From: Burkholderiaceae bacterium
GTDB lineage: Bacteria; Pseudomonadota; Gammaproteobacteria; Burkholderiales; Burkholderiaceae_C
Reading direction: 5' to 3'
DNA: 64,000 nucleotides
NCBI GenBank assembly: GCA_031253795.1
Contig: JAIRVR010000005.1
Span: 1 to 64,000, forward strand
The notes beneath the pieces are model-generated. The model searched no databases and was not told the DNA's origin. It saw nothing but the letters and a program-made list of their open reading frames with translations. A program made the position numbers and the translations under genes. This document shows positions 40,844-49,927 of the stretch, one piece after another; position 1 is the stretch's first letter; each line of letters starts with the position of its first letter.

Positions 40844-42610
40844 TCAGCGCTGGCGCCAGCGCTGCGTGCGCCGCTGCACCCGGGCATCGAGCAGGGCGAT
40901 CAGCAAACGCCCCGTGGCCGCCGTGGCGAAGATCAGCGTGGCCATGGCGGCGGCCGGCGCGGTATCGCCCGCATCGTCCATGGCCAGCACGGCCACCGAG
41001 GCCAGCGTGGTGTCGGGCGAATACAGGAACACGACAGCCGACACCGTGGTCATGGCATTGACGAAGAAGTAGCCCGCCACCTGCATGAGCACGGGCAGGC
41101 ACACGGGCAGGTGCACGCGCCACAGCAAGGTCCAGAAGGGCACGCCCAGGGAATCGGCCACGCGCTCGTACTCGGCATCGAGCTGCTGCAGCGCCGTGAG
41201 CAGGGTGATGTGGGCCACGGAAAAGAAATGGGCCACCGTGCACAGCACGAGGATGGACAGGCTGCCGTAGAGGAAGTGCAGGGGGTTGCCCTGGGCATTG
41301 AAGAACAGGATATAGCCCAGGCCCAGGGCCAGCCCCGGCACGGCCATGGGCAGGGTGGCCACGCCATGCAGCCACTGGCGCGTGCGCGCCCAGCCCGAGG
41401 GCTTTGCCACCAGGTAGGCCGTCACAAAACTCAGTGCCGCGCCCAGCACGGCCGTGGCCAGGGCCATGCGCAGCGAATTGCCATAGCTGGCCCATCCGCC
41501 TCCGTCCATCATGTCGAAGCGGTAGTGCCTGAAACCCAGCGCCATGTCATAGGGCCAGTAGCTGACCAGGGAGGCCAGCACGGCCGTGGCCATCACGGAC
41601 AGCAGGGCCAGGGCCACGAGGGCGCAGTAGGCGAACAGTGCCCGGTCCCGTGGCCCATGGGGCTGGGGCGTCAGGGGCACGGAACGCAGGCCCAGGCTGG
41701 CGGCCTGGCGGGCGCGCAAATGCCGTTCGGCTGCGAAGGCCAGGCCCGCGGGCACCAGGAGCAGCATGGCCACCACGGCGCCCATGGACAGGTTCTGCTG
41801 GCCTATGACCTGCTTGTAGATGTCGGTGGCCAGCATGGCCGTGTTGCCGCCGATGACCTTGGGCACGCCGAAGTCCGTGACCACGAGCACGAAGACCACG
41901 ATCCAGGCAATCATCAGCCCGTAGCGGCTGGACGGCAGGGTGACCTGGCAGAAGCTGCGCCAGCGGCCCGCGCCCAGCGTGGCCGCGGCCTCGTACAGAC
42001 GCGCATCGCCCGACGCCAGCGCGGTGCACAGAATCATCAGCGCATGTGGAAAGGTCCAGAGCACCGAACCGATGACGATGCCCAGCGGACCGTAGGCAGA
42101 ACCACCGGGCAGCCAGCCCTTGAGCAGGCCCTGGCTGCCGAACAGGTAGATCAGGCTGATGGCCATGAGCAGCGAGGGGGCCAGCAGCGGCACCAGGGCC
42201 AGCGCCCGGAACCAGCGCGCCAGCGGCATGCAGCTGCGCATGACGCCATAGGCATAGCCATAGGCCAGCAGCACGCAGGCCGTGGCGCTCGCGGCCGACA
42301 GCCACAGGCTGTTGGACAGCGACTGCCCCACGCCCGGTGTGCGCGCATAGGCCATGAACCGGGCCAGGCCGGTGAACTGGCCGCTCTCGTCCCACAGGCT
42401 GCGGCCCAGCAGGCCGGCCACGGGCAGGGCGACCGTGGCCAACAGCCAGGCCAGGGTGGCCAGCACCAGGACCGCCAGCCACCAGCGCTCCGCGCTCCAG
42501 TGGCGGCCCTGCGGACGCACGGGGCCTGCGGGCGCGCTGCGCCGGGGGGCGGCAGCGGCCTGCCGCTCAAGGGCCGGTCCGGCCGCCGCATCGAGAGGGT
42601 GCGCGCTCAT
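40844..42610 (-). CDS. ABC transporter permease, two fused permease domains (2-aminoethylphosphonate type)
   Basis: 588 aa with about twelve membrane helices: two copies of the binding-protein-dependent permease domain, each with an EAA-like loop (YEAAATLGAGRWRSFCQVTL; ERVADSLGVPFWTLLWRVHL). The N-terminal 40 residues are Pro/Ala/Arg-rich and probably cytosolic. Fused permeases occur in iron(III) and putative aminoethylphosphonate importers; the binding protein here favours the latter. The start ATG 42610 overlaps the ATPase stop (ATGA), showing coupling. The frame is open far upstream only within the ATPase gene. Confidence 0.86.
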   Translation of the reverse strand: MSAHPLDAAAGPALERQAAAAPRRSAPAGPVRPQGRHWSAERWWLAVLVLATLAWLLATVALPVAGLLGRSLWDESGQFTGLARFMAYARTPGVGQSLSNSLWLSAASATACVLLAYGYAYGVMRSCMPLARWFRALALVPLLAPSLLMAISLIYLFGSQGLLKGWLPGGSAYGPLGIVIGSVLWTFPHALMILCTALASGDARLYEAAATLGAGRWRSFCQVTLPSSRYGLMIAWIVVFVLVVTDFGVPKVIGGNTAMLATDIYKQVIGQQNLSMGAVVAMLLLVPAGLAFAAERHLRARQAASLGLRSVPLTPQPHGPRDRALFAYCALVALALLSVMATAVLASLVSYWPYDMALGFRHYRFDMMDGGGWASYGNSLRMALATAVLGAALSFVTAYLVAKPSGWARTRQWLHGVATLPMAVPGLALGLGYILFFNAQGNPLHFLYGSLSILVLCTVAHFFSVAHITLLTALQQLDAEYERVADSLGVPFWTLLWRVHLPVCLPVLMQVAGYFFVNAMTTVSAVVFLYSPDTTLASVAVLAMDDAGDTAPAAAMATLIFATAATGRLLIALLDARVQRRTQRWRQR

Positions 42611-43683
42611 GCGGCCTGCCTCGCCAGCTCCGGCGCCGCCAGCGGCTGCAGCGCGGCGGCGGGCAGCTCCATCAGCACCTCGCCCTGCAGCCAATCGGGC
42701 AGGCGTGCATCGTGGCGCAGCGGCCACTGGGCATCGACCTGGCACTGCAGCGTGGGACTGAACAGCCGCACCAGCGCCACGGGGCCGAGGAAGGAGGTCT
42801 CGACCACCCGCGCCCGCAGCAGATTGGGCAGTGCGGCGGGCTGGGCCGGATGCAGGACCACGCTTTCGGGCCGCACGCCCACCACCAGCGAATCGCCCCG
42901 CGCAAAGCCGGCCAGCGCGCAATGCAGGCGGGCCTCGCCGATGCGCACCTGGTCCTGTCCCTCTGCCGTGGCCGGCAGCAGGTTCATGCGCCCAACAAAG
43001 CCCGCGGCGAACCGGCTCACCGGCTGGGCATAGAGCTGCTCGGGCGAACCCTGCTGCTCGATGCGCCCCTGGTGCATGAGCACCACGCGGTCGGCCATGG
43101 ACAAGGCCTCCTCCTGATCGTGCGTCACCATGATGGAGGCAATGCCCAGCTGGCGCTGCAGCTGGCGGATTTCGCTGCGCAACTCGGTGCGCACCTGGGC
43201 ATCGAGCGCGGACAGCGGCTCGTCAAGCAGCAGCAGGCGCGGCCGCGGCGCCAGCGCGCGGGCCAGGGCCACACGCTGCTGCTGCCCCCCCGACAACTGG
43301 GCAGGATGGCGCTGGGCCTGGCCCGTCAGGCCGACCAGGGACAGCATCTCGGCCACGCGCTCGCGCACCCGGGCCGGCGACTGGCCCTTCAGGCCGAAGG
43401 CCACGTTCTGCGCAGCCGTGAGATTGGGAAACAGCGCATAGCTCTGGAACACCACGCCGAAGCCACGCTGCGCCGCAGGCCAGCGCGTGATGTCGTCGCC
43501 CTGGAACAGCACCCTCCCCTCGTCGGGCAGGTCGATGCCGCAGACAATGCGCAGCAGCGTCGTCTTGCCGCAGCCCGACGGCCCCAGCAGGCTCACGAAC
43601 TCGCCCGCCTCCACGCGCAGATCGATGTCCCGCAGCACCTGCTGCTCGCGGTAGCGCTTGGCGATATGGTCAATACACAGCAT
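42607..43683 (-). CDS. ABC transporter ATP-binding subunit (2-aminoethylphosphonate type)
   Basis: 358 aa. Walker A GPSGCGKT at 34-41, Q-loop [13 protein letters not shown], signature LSGGQ at 130-134, Walker B LLLLDEP at 150-156, and [10 protein letters not shown]; a TOBE-type beta domain occupies about 240-350. It powers the fused permease encoded next. ATG 43683 ([11 protein letters not shown]) was taken as the start; another ATG at 43719 adds 12 residues. Substrate is assigned through the binding protein. Confidence 0.87.
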   Translation of the reverse strand: MLCIDHIAKRYREQQVLRDIDLRVEAGEFVSLLGPSGCGKTTLLRIVCGIDLPDEGRVLFQGDDITRWPAAQRGFGVVFQSYALFPNLTAAQNVAFGLKGQSPARVRERVAEMLSLVGLTGQAQRHPAQLSGGQQQRVALARALAPRPRLLLLDEPLSALDAQVRTELRSEIRQLQRQLGIASIMVTHDQEEALSMADRVVLMHQGRIEQQGSPEQLYAQPVSRFAAGFVGRMNLLPATAEGQDQVRIGEARLHCALAGFARGDSLVVGVRPESVVLHPAQPAALPNLLRARVVETSFLGPVALVRLFSPTLQCQVDAQWPLRHDARLPDWLQGEVLMELPAAALQPLAAPELARQAA

Positions 43684-43747
43684 GTTGTGGCTCCGGCATG
43701 GCTTGTCGCTCCGATGCATTGCCTGTGAAACTGGCGCGGCCCCATCT

Positions 43748-43847
43748 CAGGGACAGCGAGCAAGGGCCGCCCCGCAGCGAGGCTGTCGTCCCCCTCCCTC
43801 GCGCAGCGAGTAGAGAGGGGGAAGGCGCGTCAGCGCCTCAGGGGGTG
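43748..43847. repeat. Palindromic GC-rich intergenic element (REP-like) in the transporter operon
   Basis: About 100 bases made of nested inverted repeats: AGGCGC-GTCA-GCGCCT is a perfect 6-bp stem, CTCGC-GCA-GCGAG lies beside it, flanked by CCCCCTC and GAGGGGG arms. It sits exactly between the binding-protein stop and the ATPase gene. I remember very similar sequences between genes in other Comamonadaceae, so this is probably a dispersed REP-like repeat; copy number cannot be judged from this window. As RNA it would fold strongly and could protect or attenuate the upstream transcript. Confidence 0.55.
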
Positions 43848-44882
43848 CTACTTCTTCTCCGCCTTGCCCTCATAGCGCCGGCTCCACTCGGCCAGGATGC
43901 GGTCGCGGTTGGCGGCGGCCCAGTCGAAGTCGTTCTTCGCCAGACGCTGCTCCAGATCGGCGGGAATGAAGTCGAGCTTCTCCTGCGCCTCGGGCAGGGC
44001 CAGCACGGCAAAATTGGCGGCATACAGCCGGTTGGCCTCGGGCGTGGCGGCCCAGTCGGCCAGTGCCCTGGCGGCCTCCGGCTTCTTGCTGGTCTTGAGG
44101 ATGGCCGTGGCTTCCACGTCCCAGCCCAGGCCTTCCTTCGGAAAGACGATGTCGATGGGCGCGCCGTCCTTCTTGGTCCTGCTGGCGCGGTATTCGAAAC
44201 TCAGGCCCACGGGAAACTCGCCCGCGCCGGCCTGGCGGCAGGGCTTGGACCCGCTGTGGGTGTAGACCCCGATGTTCTGGTGCAGGCCGTCCATGTAGGC
44301 CCAGCCTTTTTCCTCGCCCATCATCTGCAGCCAAGCTGCCACCATCAGGTAGCCCGTGCCGCTGGAAGCCGGATGGGGCATGGTGATCGTGCCCTTGAAC
44401 TCGGGCCGGACCAGGTCGGCCCAGCCGGTGGGCACGGGCAGTTTGCGCTTGCCGGCTTCCACGGTGTTGAAACAGATGGCCGAGGACCACAGATCCATTC
44501 CCACCCAGGTCGGCTGGGCGCGCGGATCGCGCATGGTGGGACGCACCTTGTCCAGGCCCTTGGGCGCATAGGGCTGGAGCATGCCCTGCTTGTCCAGCAG
44601 CATCAGCGAGGTGGCGGCCACGCCCCAGACCACGTCGGCCTGGGGATTGGCCTTCTCGGCCAGCAGCCGGGCCGTGATGATGCCCGTGCTGTCGCGCACG
44701 AAGCGCAGCTCGATGTCGGGGTGGGCTTTTTCAAACCCGCTCTTGTAGGCCTTGATCTGATCGGCCTCCAGCGCACTGTAGACCAGCAGCTCGGTCTTGG
44801 CGGCGTGGGCCAGGCAGGTGGTGGCCAGTGCCGCGGCGGCGAGGACGAGGCGGCGGCTCCAGAAAGCAGTTGTGTGGCGCAT
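43848..44882 (-). CDS. Periplasmic substrate-binding protein, 2-aminoethylphosphonate ABC transporter family
   Basis: 344 aa. Signal peptide at 1-27 (RRLVLAAAALATTCLAHA). The mature start TELLVYSALEADQIKAYKSG, the run RDSTGIITARLLAEKANPQA, DVVWGVAATSL and the later ASSGTGYLMVAAWLQMMGEE and YTHSGSKPC match, from memory, the family annotated as putative 2-aminoethylphosphonate binding proteins; iron(III)-binding proteins share the fold but use Tyr ligands not evident here. Upstream, 157 bases separate it from the GntR gene; a CTGTCAT half-site of Pho-box type lies there (44932-44938). Confidence 0.82.
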   Translation of the reverse strand: MRHTTAFWSRRLVLAAAALATTCLAHAAKTELLVYSALEADQIKAYKSGFEKAHPDIELRFVRDSTGIITARLLAEKANPQADVVWGVAATSLMLLDKQGMLQPYAPKGLDKVRPTMRDPRAQPTWVGMDLWSSAICFNTVEAGKRKLPVPTGWADLVRPEFKGTITMPHPASSGTGYLMVAAWLQMMGEEKGWAYMDGLHQNIGVYTHSGSKPCRQAGAGEFPVGLSFEYRASRTKKDGAPIDIVFPKEGLGWDVEATAILKTSKKPEAARALADWAATPEANRLYAANFAVLALPEAQEKLDFIPADLEQRLAKNDFDWAAANRDRILAEWSRRYEGKAEKK

Positions 44883-45039
44883 GGTCGTTCAGAGGCGTTG
44901 GGGTGGACAAGGACGGTGGGGTGAACCGCCGATGACAGCCAATGTAGGAAACGGCCATGAAACGCAGATGTCACATAACGGAAGTTTTCCGAGGACGGTA
45001 TTCGCGGATTTGGGAGGCACCTGCCCTGCGGCGCCGGAC

Positions 45040-45750
45040 TCAGTTCAGGGGCTGCAGAGCCGCCAGCAGGCGGTCCTGAACCCGTGCACGATGGGCCAGG
45101 GTCTCGTCCAGGCGTGCGGCCAGCACGTCGATGTGCTCGCGCATCAGCCGCTCGGCGAGGGCCATGTCGCCTGCAGCCAGCGCCTCGACGATGGCCTCGT
45201 GGTCGGCATTGGAGTGCTGTGCCTCGGTCTGCGACTGGTACAGGGCCGACACCAGGGTGGTGCGCGCCGAAAGATCGGCCATCATGGCCGTGAGGAAGCG
45301 GTTGCCCAGCTGCTGTGCCAGGCAGACATGGAAGTCGGCCAGCAGCACGCTGCGCTGGCCGGCGTTGTCCTGCTCGGCGATGGCTCGGCGTTCGCGCTCC
45401 ACATGCTGGCGCAGGGACAGGATGGCCGACTGCAGCGGCCGGCCCGCGTCGCGCAGCATGCCGGGTTCCAGCACGCGGCGTGCGGCATAGGTTTCCTGGG
45501 CCTCGGCGAAAGAGGGCTCGACCACGTACCAGCCCAGGCGCGACCGCACCTCGACGAAGCCGCGCGCCTGCAGCTGCATCAGGGCCTCGCGCACCATGGT
45601 GCGGCTGACGCCGAAGAAATCGGCCAGCTCCTTTTCGCCCAGTCGCTCGCCGGGGCGCAGCCTGCGCTCGACGATGGAGCGCATCACGCGCTCGGCAATC
45701 GCCGCCGGCCCCGTCGCCGCCATACCGCCCTGTGCCGCTGCCGTGGACAT
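45040..45750 (-). CDS. GntR-family transcriptional regulator, FCD subfamily
   Basis: 236 aa. Winged helix near 15-80 (ERVMRSIVERRLRPGERLGE, then LADFFGVSRTMVREALMQLQ) and an all-helical FCD ligand domain (about 95-220) with the His/Asp metal-site segments DFHVCLAQQLGN and ADHEAIVEAL. ATG 45750 follows the permease stop by 7 bases with GAGGG as ribosome site, so it is co-transcribed with the NCS1 permease; Met at 45723 is an alternative start. It probably autoregulates this pair, and perhaps the phosphonate genes downstream. The ligand is unknown. Confidence 0.86.
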   Translation of the reverse strand: MSTAAAQGGMAATGPAAIAERVMRSIVERRLRPGERLGEKELADFFGVSRTMVREALMQLQARGFVEVRSRLGWYVVEPSFAEAQETYAARRVLEPGMLRDAGRPLQSAILSLRQHVERERRAIAEQDNAGQRSVLLADFHVCLAQQLGNRFLTAMMADLSARTTLVSALYQSQTEAQHSNADHEAIVEALAAGDMALAERLMREHIDVLAARLDETLAHRARVQDRLLAALQPLN

Positions 45751-45757
45751 GTCGCCC

Positions 45758-47209
45758 TCAGGCGGCCAGGGGCATGCGGCGCGGGCGCAGGCTGGCCATG
45801 ACCCAGTACACGCCGCCACCGATGAACACGCCGAAGAACCAGCCATAGGTGTTCCACCACACGGGCAGCAGGCTGGTGAAATTCGGCAGTATGGTGGAGA
45901 ACACGCTGCCTATGCCCGTGGCCACCAGGGCGTTGATGTTCCAGCCGCCTTCGTAGCGGTACTCGCCGTGCTCGTCATAGAGCGCCGCCACGTTGATGCG
46001 CCCCCTGGCCACCAGGTAGTAGTCGACCAGGATGATGCCCAGCAGCGGCCCCATGGTCGCGCCGATGGCGTTGACGAAATGCGCGGCACCGCCTTCCCAG
46101 GGCGCAAAGGGGTAGAGCACCAGCGCGATCAGCGCCGCGATGTATCCACCGCGCTTGAAGTCGATGCGCCGGGGAAAGGCATTGGAAATATCGAAGGCCG
46201 CCGACACGAAGTTGGCCACCACGTTGATGCCCAGCGTGGCCACGGCAAAGGTCAGCGCCGCCAGCAGCGCCAGCACCCAGCTGTCGAACTTGGCCGAGAT
46301 CTGCTCGGGGTGGAGCAGCACCTCGCCATAGACCTTGAAGGCCGCCAGCGTGGTGATGCCGGCCACCAGCGAAAAGGCGATCAGGTTCACGGGCAGGCCC
46401 CAGAGATTGCCGCGGCGCACGGCCTGCCTGTTGACCGCATAGCGCGAGAAGTCGCAGAAGTTCAGGTATAGCGCAGCGAAATACGTGATCCAGGTCGCGC
46501 CCACCGCCATCAGCGCCCAGAAGCTGCCAGGCTCGCCGCTGACACCCGCATCCCGGGTCTTGTCCAGCAGCACCTCCATGGGAATGCCATGCTCGAAGCT
46601 GAAGCCGCCGGCCTTGATGCACAGGCCCACGGCCAGCACCAGCATGGCCACCCAGACCGCCGGGCCGGCCCAGTCCTGGAAGCGCCGCACCGTCTCCATT
46701 CCCTTCTGGATGATGAGCAGCTGCAGTGCCCAGATGACGACATAGCAGATCAGCTCCAGCCCCGAATGGCCCAGCCAGTGCGTGCCCTGGTGGAATGACA
46801 GCATGGACTCGTTGCGCACCAGCAGGGCCACCATGGCGCCCGAGGCTGCGGCCGTCTGCGCCCCGTACCAGAAGCAGGCCACGACGGCGCGCACCAGGGC
46901 TGCCAGATTGGCCCCCCAGACGCCGAAGGAGGCGCGCGCCAGCACGGGATAGGGCACGCCGGTCTTCTCGCCCGCATAGCCGATGAGGTTCATCAGGAAA
47001 AAGATGACCAGGGAGCTGAGCCCGATGGCGATCAGGAAGTTGACGAAGCTGCCGCACAGCAGGAACAGGCTGGCCGCCAGGTAATAGCCCCAGAGGCTGT
47101 GGACGTCCGACGTCCAGACATTGAAGATGCTGAAGGCACCCCAGCGGCGGTCACGGGTGGGGGCCAGATCTTCGTTGTACAGACCGGGCGAAGGGTTTCG
47201 GATGTCCAT
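45758..47209 (-). CDS. NCS1-family nucleobase/hydantoin/allantoin permease
   Basis: 483 aa with about twelve membrane helices. NEDLAPTRDRRWGAFSIFNV is the typical NCS1 entry before TM1; YAGEKTGVPYPVLARASFGV and DFSRYAVNRQAVRRGNLWGL are signature segments, the latter near the substrate site. Members carry cytosine, uracil, thiamine, allantoin or hydantoins with H+ or Na+; sequence alone does not decide. ATG 47209 was preferred over the open frame upstream, which lacks membrane or family features. Divergent from a LysR gene and coupled to a GntR regulator. Confidence 0.88.
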   Translation of the reverse strand: MDIRNPSPGLYNEDLAPTRDRRWGAFSIFNVWTSDVHSLWGYYLAASLFLLCGSFVNFLIAIGLSSLVIFFLMNLIGYAGEKTGVPYPVLARASFGVWGANLAALVRAVVACFWYGAQTAAASGAMVALLVRNESMLSFHQGTHWLGHSGLELICYVVIWALQLLIIQKGMETVRRFQDWAGPAVWVAMLVLAVGLCIKAGGFSFEHGIPMEVLLDKTRDAGVSGEPGSFWALMAVGATWITYFAALYLNFCDFSRYAVNRQAVRRGNLWGLPVNLIAFSLVAGITTLAAFKVYGEVLLHPEQISAKFDSWVLALLAALTFAVATLGINVVANFVSAAFDISNAFPRRIDFKRGGYIAALIALVLYPFAPWEGGAAHFVNAIGATMGPLLGIILVDYYLVARGRINVAALYDEHGEYRYEGGWNINALVATGIGSVFSTILPNFTSLLPVWWNTYGWFFGVFIGGGVYWVMASLRPRRMPLAA

Positions 47210-47304
47210 GGCGCATGCCTCTATCGTTGAAGAAGACGGTCGACAGGCCCCGGTCGCCCTGAATGCCGCTGGCACGGGACTGCTTACAAAACTGGCGCAC
47301 AAAA

Positions 47305-47316
47305 CTGGTATGCAAG
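47305..47316. promoter_or_regulatory. Candidate GntR operator upstream of the NCS1 permease
   Basis: CTGGTATGCAAG (minus: CTTGCATACCAG) is a near-palindrome close to the TnGTATACnA-type sites bound by FCD-GntR proteins. It lies about 100 bases upstream of the permease start, in the divergent region with the LysR gene. Two AAAACTGG repeats stand beside it. Predicted by pattern only. Confidence 0.4.
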
Positions 47317-47432
47317 CAGTTTAGGCGCGCACCGGCGACCACCCCCCTGTGTTTTCCCGGGGCTTGCGCCCGTGGTGAAATGGCGCCACGTCCCCTGCCC
47401 TTTGCCAATGGCCGCCCCCCCCCCCTGTACCC

Positions 47433-48308
47433 ATGTTCGTCACCCAGCTCAAGTCCTTTTTCTGGGTTGCCCGCCTGGGCAGCATCACGCAGGCCGCGCG
47501 CCAGCTGCAGCTGAGCCAGCCCACGGTGACCACGCAGATCCGCGCCCTAGAGGAGCATTACGGCGTGGAGCTGTTTCACCGCCAGGGCGGGCGCCTGGCC
47601 ATCAGCGATGCCGGCCTGCGCCTGCTGCCCGGGGTGGAGACTCTGCTGCTGCAGACGGCCCAGCTGGAATCGGCGCTGCGCCACTCGGGCGATGTGAGCC
47701 AGGGCCAGCTGCGCATAGGCGCGACGGCACCCTACTATGTGCTGGACATCGTCAAGCGCTACCAGCAGCGCTTCGCACGCGTGGAAGTGGCCATGGTGGG
47801 CGGCAACTCGCGCCAGATGGTCCAGGCCCTGGTCGACTACCAGGTAGACCTGGCCACCTCATCCCATCTGGAAGACGATCCCCGCCTGCTGCGCATGGAG
47901 CTGGGCCAGGACCCGCTGGCCCTGGTCGTGCACCGCAGCCACCGCCTCGCCCGCCAGCCCCAGGTCGAAGCGCGCGACCTGGTCGAAGACACGCTGATCC
48001 TGCGCGAACGCGGTTCGATGACACGCCAGCTCACCGAGCAGATGCTGGAGGCCCAGGGCCTGTCGCCGCGCCACGTGATGGAGATCGCCAGCCGCGAAGC
48101 CATACGCGAGGCCGTGATCCGCGACATGGGCATCAGCGTTTTCGCAAGGCACGAGGCATCGGCCCACCCCGACATCGTGGTCCTGCCCTTCGCAGGCCCC
48201 GTGCCACGCCTGCCCGAGTACCTGTACTGCCTGCGCGAGCGCCGCGATGCGCGGCTGATCGCGGGCTTCCTGGCCGAGGCCGTGCCGGGAGGCACGGCCC
48301 GGCCTTAG
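47433..48308 (+). CDS. LysR-family transcriptional regulator (possibly aminophosphonate-related)
   Basis: 291 aa. Winged helix at 1-60 (FVTQLKSFFWVARLGSITQA, then LSQPTVTTQIRALEEHYGVE) and a ligand-binding domain from about 92 (GQLRIGATAPYYVLDIVKRY). The N-terminal sequence reminds me of the LysR subgroup linked to aminoethylphosphonate breakdown, which would match the importer 3 kb away; this is not certain, and it could instead control the divergent NCS1 permease. Its TAG stop uses the TA at 48306-48307, the left flank of the MITE-like element. Confidence 0.85.
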   Translation: MFVTQLKSFFWVARLGSITQAARQLQLSQPTVTTQIRALEEHYGVELFHRQGGRLAISDAGLRLLPGVETLLLQTAQLESALRHSGDVSQGQLRIGATAPYYVLDIVKRYQQRFARVEVAMVGGNSRQMVQALVDYQVDLATSSHLEDDPRLLRMELGQDPLALVVHRSHRLARQPQVEARDLVEDTLILRERGSMTRQLTEQMLEAQGLSPRHVMEIASREAIREAVIRDMGISVFARHEASAHPDIVVLPFAGPVPRLPEYLYCLRERRDARLIAGFLAEAVPGGTARP

Positions 48309-48464
48309 GGCCTGCTCCCACTGATGTGGGGTCACGGAGCTGTCTGCCAGCCCGCCACTGGGCGTTGCCCGCGCTTGCAAGGCAAGGGCCTTGCTGCGCA
48401 CGTGCGCCTTGCATACGGCCCCGCAGCCGGACAACGCGATCCCCACATCAGTGGGAACAGGCCC
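48308..48464. mobile_element. 157-bp MITE-like element with 24-bp terminal inverted repeats, flanked by TA
   Basis: Left repeat 48308-48331 starts GGGCCTGCTCCCACTGATG; right repeat 48441-48464 is its reverse complement with one mismatch (23 of 24 match). TA flanks both ends (48306-48307 and 48465-48466), as for elements that duplicate a TA target. The 109-base centre has no ORF but contains further self-complementary pieces (GCGTTG with CAACGC; CAAGGC with GCCTTG). It separates the convergent LysR and rfbC genes; in both, the stop codon TAG is the flanking TA plus the first G of the element. It could also serve as a two-way terminator hairpin. The parent transposase is not in the window. Confidence 0.7.
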
Positions 48465-49012
48465 TAGACCAGCTGGGCCTGGGCCAGCAGAGGCGCCTTC
48501 TGGTCCTTGTCGGACAGCGACAGCTCCACGTCGAGCTGAGGCCATTCAATGCCTATGGCCGGGTCGTTCCAGGCGATGCCGCGCTCGAACTGGGGTGCAT
48601 AGTAGGAAGTGGCCTTGTAGAGGAAGTCGGCACTGTCGCTGAGCACCACGAAGCCGTGTGCAAAGCCTGGCGGCACCCACAGCTGGCGATGGTTGTCCTC
48701 GCTGAGCTCGGCGCCCACCCATTGTCCGAAGCTGGGCGAGCCAGGCCGCACGTCGACGGCCACATCGAACACGGCGCCACGCACCACGCGCACCAGTTTT
48801 CCCTGGGCATGGGGTGCCAGCTGGTAGTGCAGACCGCGCAGCACGCCCTTTTTGCTGCGGCTGTGGTTGTCCTGCACGAACTGGTGGTTTGTGCCCGTGG
48901 CCTCGTTGAAGGCCTGCTGGCTGAAGCTTTCCAGGAAGAAGCCGCGCGCGTCGCCGAAGACCTTGGGCTCGATCAGTTTCACATCGGCAATCGCCAGGGA
49001 AATCATGTTCAT
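48464..49012 (-). CDS. rfbC: dTDP-4-dehydrorhamnose 3,5-epimerase
   Basis: 182 aa cupin-type epimerase, third step of dTDP-L-rhamnose synthesis. [40 protein letters not shown] (with the catalytic His of RGLHYQ), [20 protein letters not shown] and [16 protein letters not shown] are canonical. Start ATG 49012 overlaps the rfbA stop by 4 bases. The stop codon lies at the edge of the MITE-like element; the C-terminus is normal in length, so the protein is intact. Confidence 0.95.
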   Translation of the reverse strand: MNMISLAIADVKLIEPKVFGDARGFFLESFSQQAFNEATGTNHQFVQDNHSRSKKGVLRGLHYQLAPHAQGKLVRVVRGAVFDVAVDVRPGSPSFGQWVGAELSEDNHRQLWVPPGFAHGFVVLSDSADFLYKATSYYAPQFERGIAWNDPAIGIEWPQLDVELSLSDKDQKAPLLAQAQLV

Positions 49013-49899
49013 GGAAGCACCTTTTCCTTGAGCATTTGCAGCAGGTACTGGCCATAGCCATTCTTGGCCAGGGCCCGACCCAGCTTTTCCAGCTGCGCCG
49101 CGTCGATCCAGCCCTGGCGGAAAGCGATTTCCTCGGGACAGGCCACCTTCAGGCCCTGGCGCTGCTGCAGCGTGGCGATGAACTGGCTGGCTTCGAGCAA
49201 GCTGTCGTGGGTGCCGGTATCGAGCCAGGCATAGCCCCGCCCCATCAGCTCCACATTGAGCTGCCCGCCCTCCAGGTACAGGCGGTTGAGGTCGGTGATT
49301 TCCAGCTCGCCACGCGCCGAAGGCCGGATGGACTTTGCCAACTCCACCACCTGGCTGTCGTAGAAATACAGGCCTGTGACCGCGTAGTTGCTCTTGGGCT
49401 GGCTGGGCTTTTCCTCGATGGACAGCACACGGCCCTGGGCATCGAACTCGGCCACGCCATAGCGCTCGGGGTCCTGCACGTGGTAGGCGAACACCGATGC
49501 GCCGGCCTCGCGCGCATCAGCGCGCTCCAGCAGCTTGAGGAAGTCGTGGCCGTAGAAAATGTTGTCGCCCAGCACCAGGGCGCTGGGCGCGCCGGCCAGG
49601 AAGTCCTCGGCGATCAGAAAGGCCTGTGCCAGGCCGTCGGGACTGGGCTGGACCGCATACTCCAGATTCAGACCCCACTGGGAGCCATCCTCCAGCAGCT
49701 GCTGAAAGCGCGGCGTGTCCTGGGGCGTGCTGATGACAAGAATGTCACGTATGCCCGCGAGCATGAGAGCGCTCAGCGGGTAGTAGATCATGGGCTTGTC
49801 GTAGACCGGCAGCAATTGCTTGCTGATGGCCAGCGTGGCCGGGTGCAGGCGGGTGCCGGAGCCTCCCGCCAGGATGATGCCTTTGCGTTTCTGGGTCAT
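49009..49899 (-). CDS. rfbA: Glucose-1-phosphate thymidylyltransferase
   Basis: 296 aa. [20 protein letters not shown] is the nucleotidyltransferase signature, [17 protein letters not shown] and [14 protein letters not shown] follow, and [20 protein letters not shown] carries the sugar-phosphate site. It makes dTDP-glucose from glucose-1-phosphate and dTTP, the entry to rhamnose. ATG 49899 was chosen; the open frame extends into rfbD in another phase. 28 bases separate it from rfbD. Confidence 0.96.
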   Translation of the reverse strand: MTQKRKGIILAGGSGTRLHPATLAISKQLLPVYDKPMIYYPLSALMLAGIRDILVISTPQDTPRFQQLLEDGSQWGLNLEYAVQPSPDGLAQAFLIAEDFLAGAPSALVLGDNIFYGHDFLKLLERADAREAGASVFAYHVQDPERYGVAEFDAQGRVLSIEEKPSQPKSNYAVTGLYFYDSQVVELAKSIRPSARGELEITDLNRLYLEGGQLNVELMGRGYAWLDTGTHDSLLEASQFIATLQQRQGLKVACPEEIAFRQGWIDAAQLEKLGRALAKNGYGQYLLQMLKEKVLP

Positions 49900-49927
49900 T
49901 TCATGGTTCCTGGACGGCAGGGCCGCA

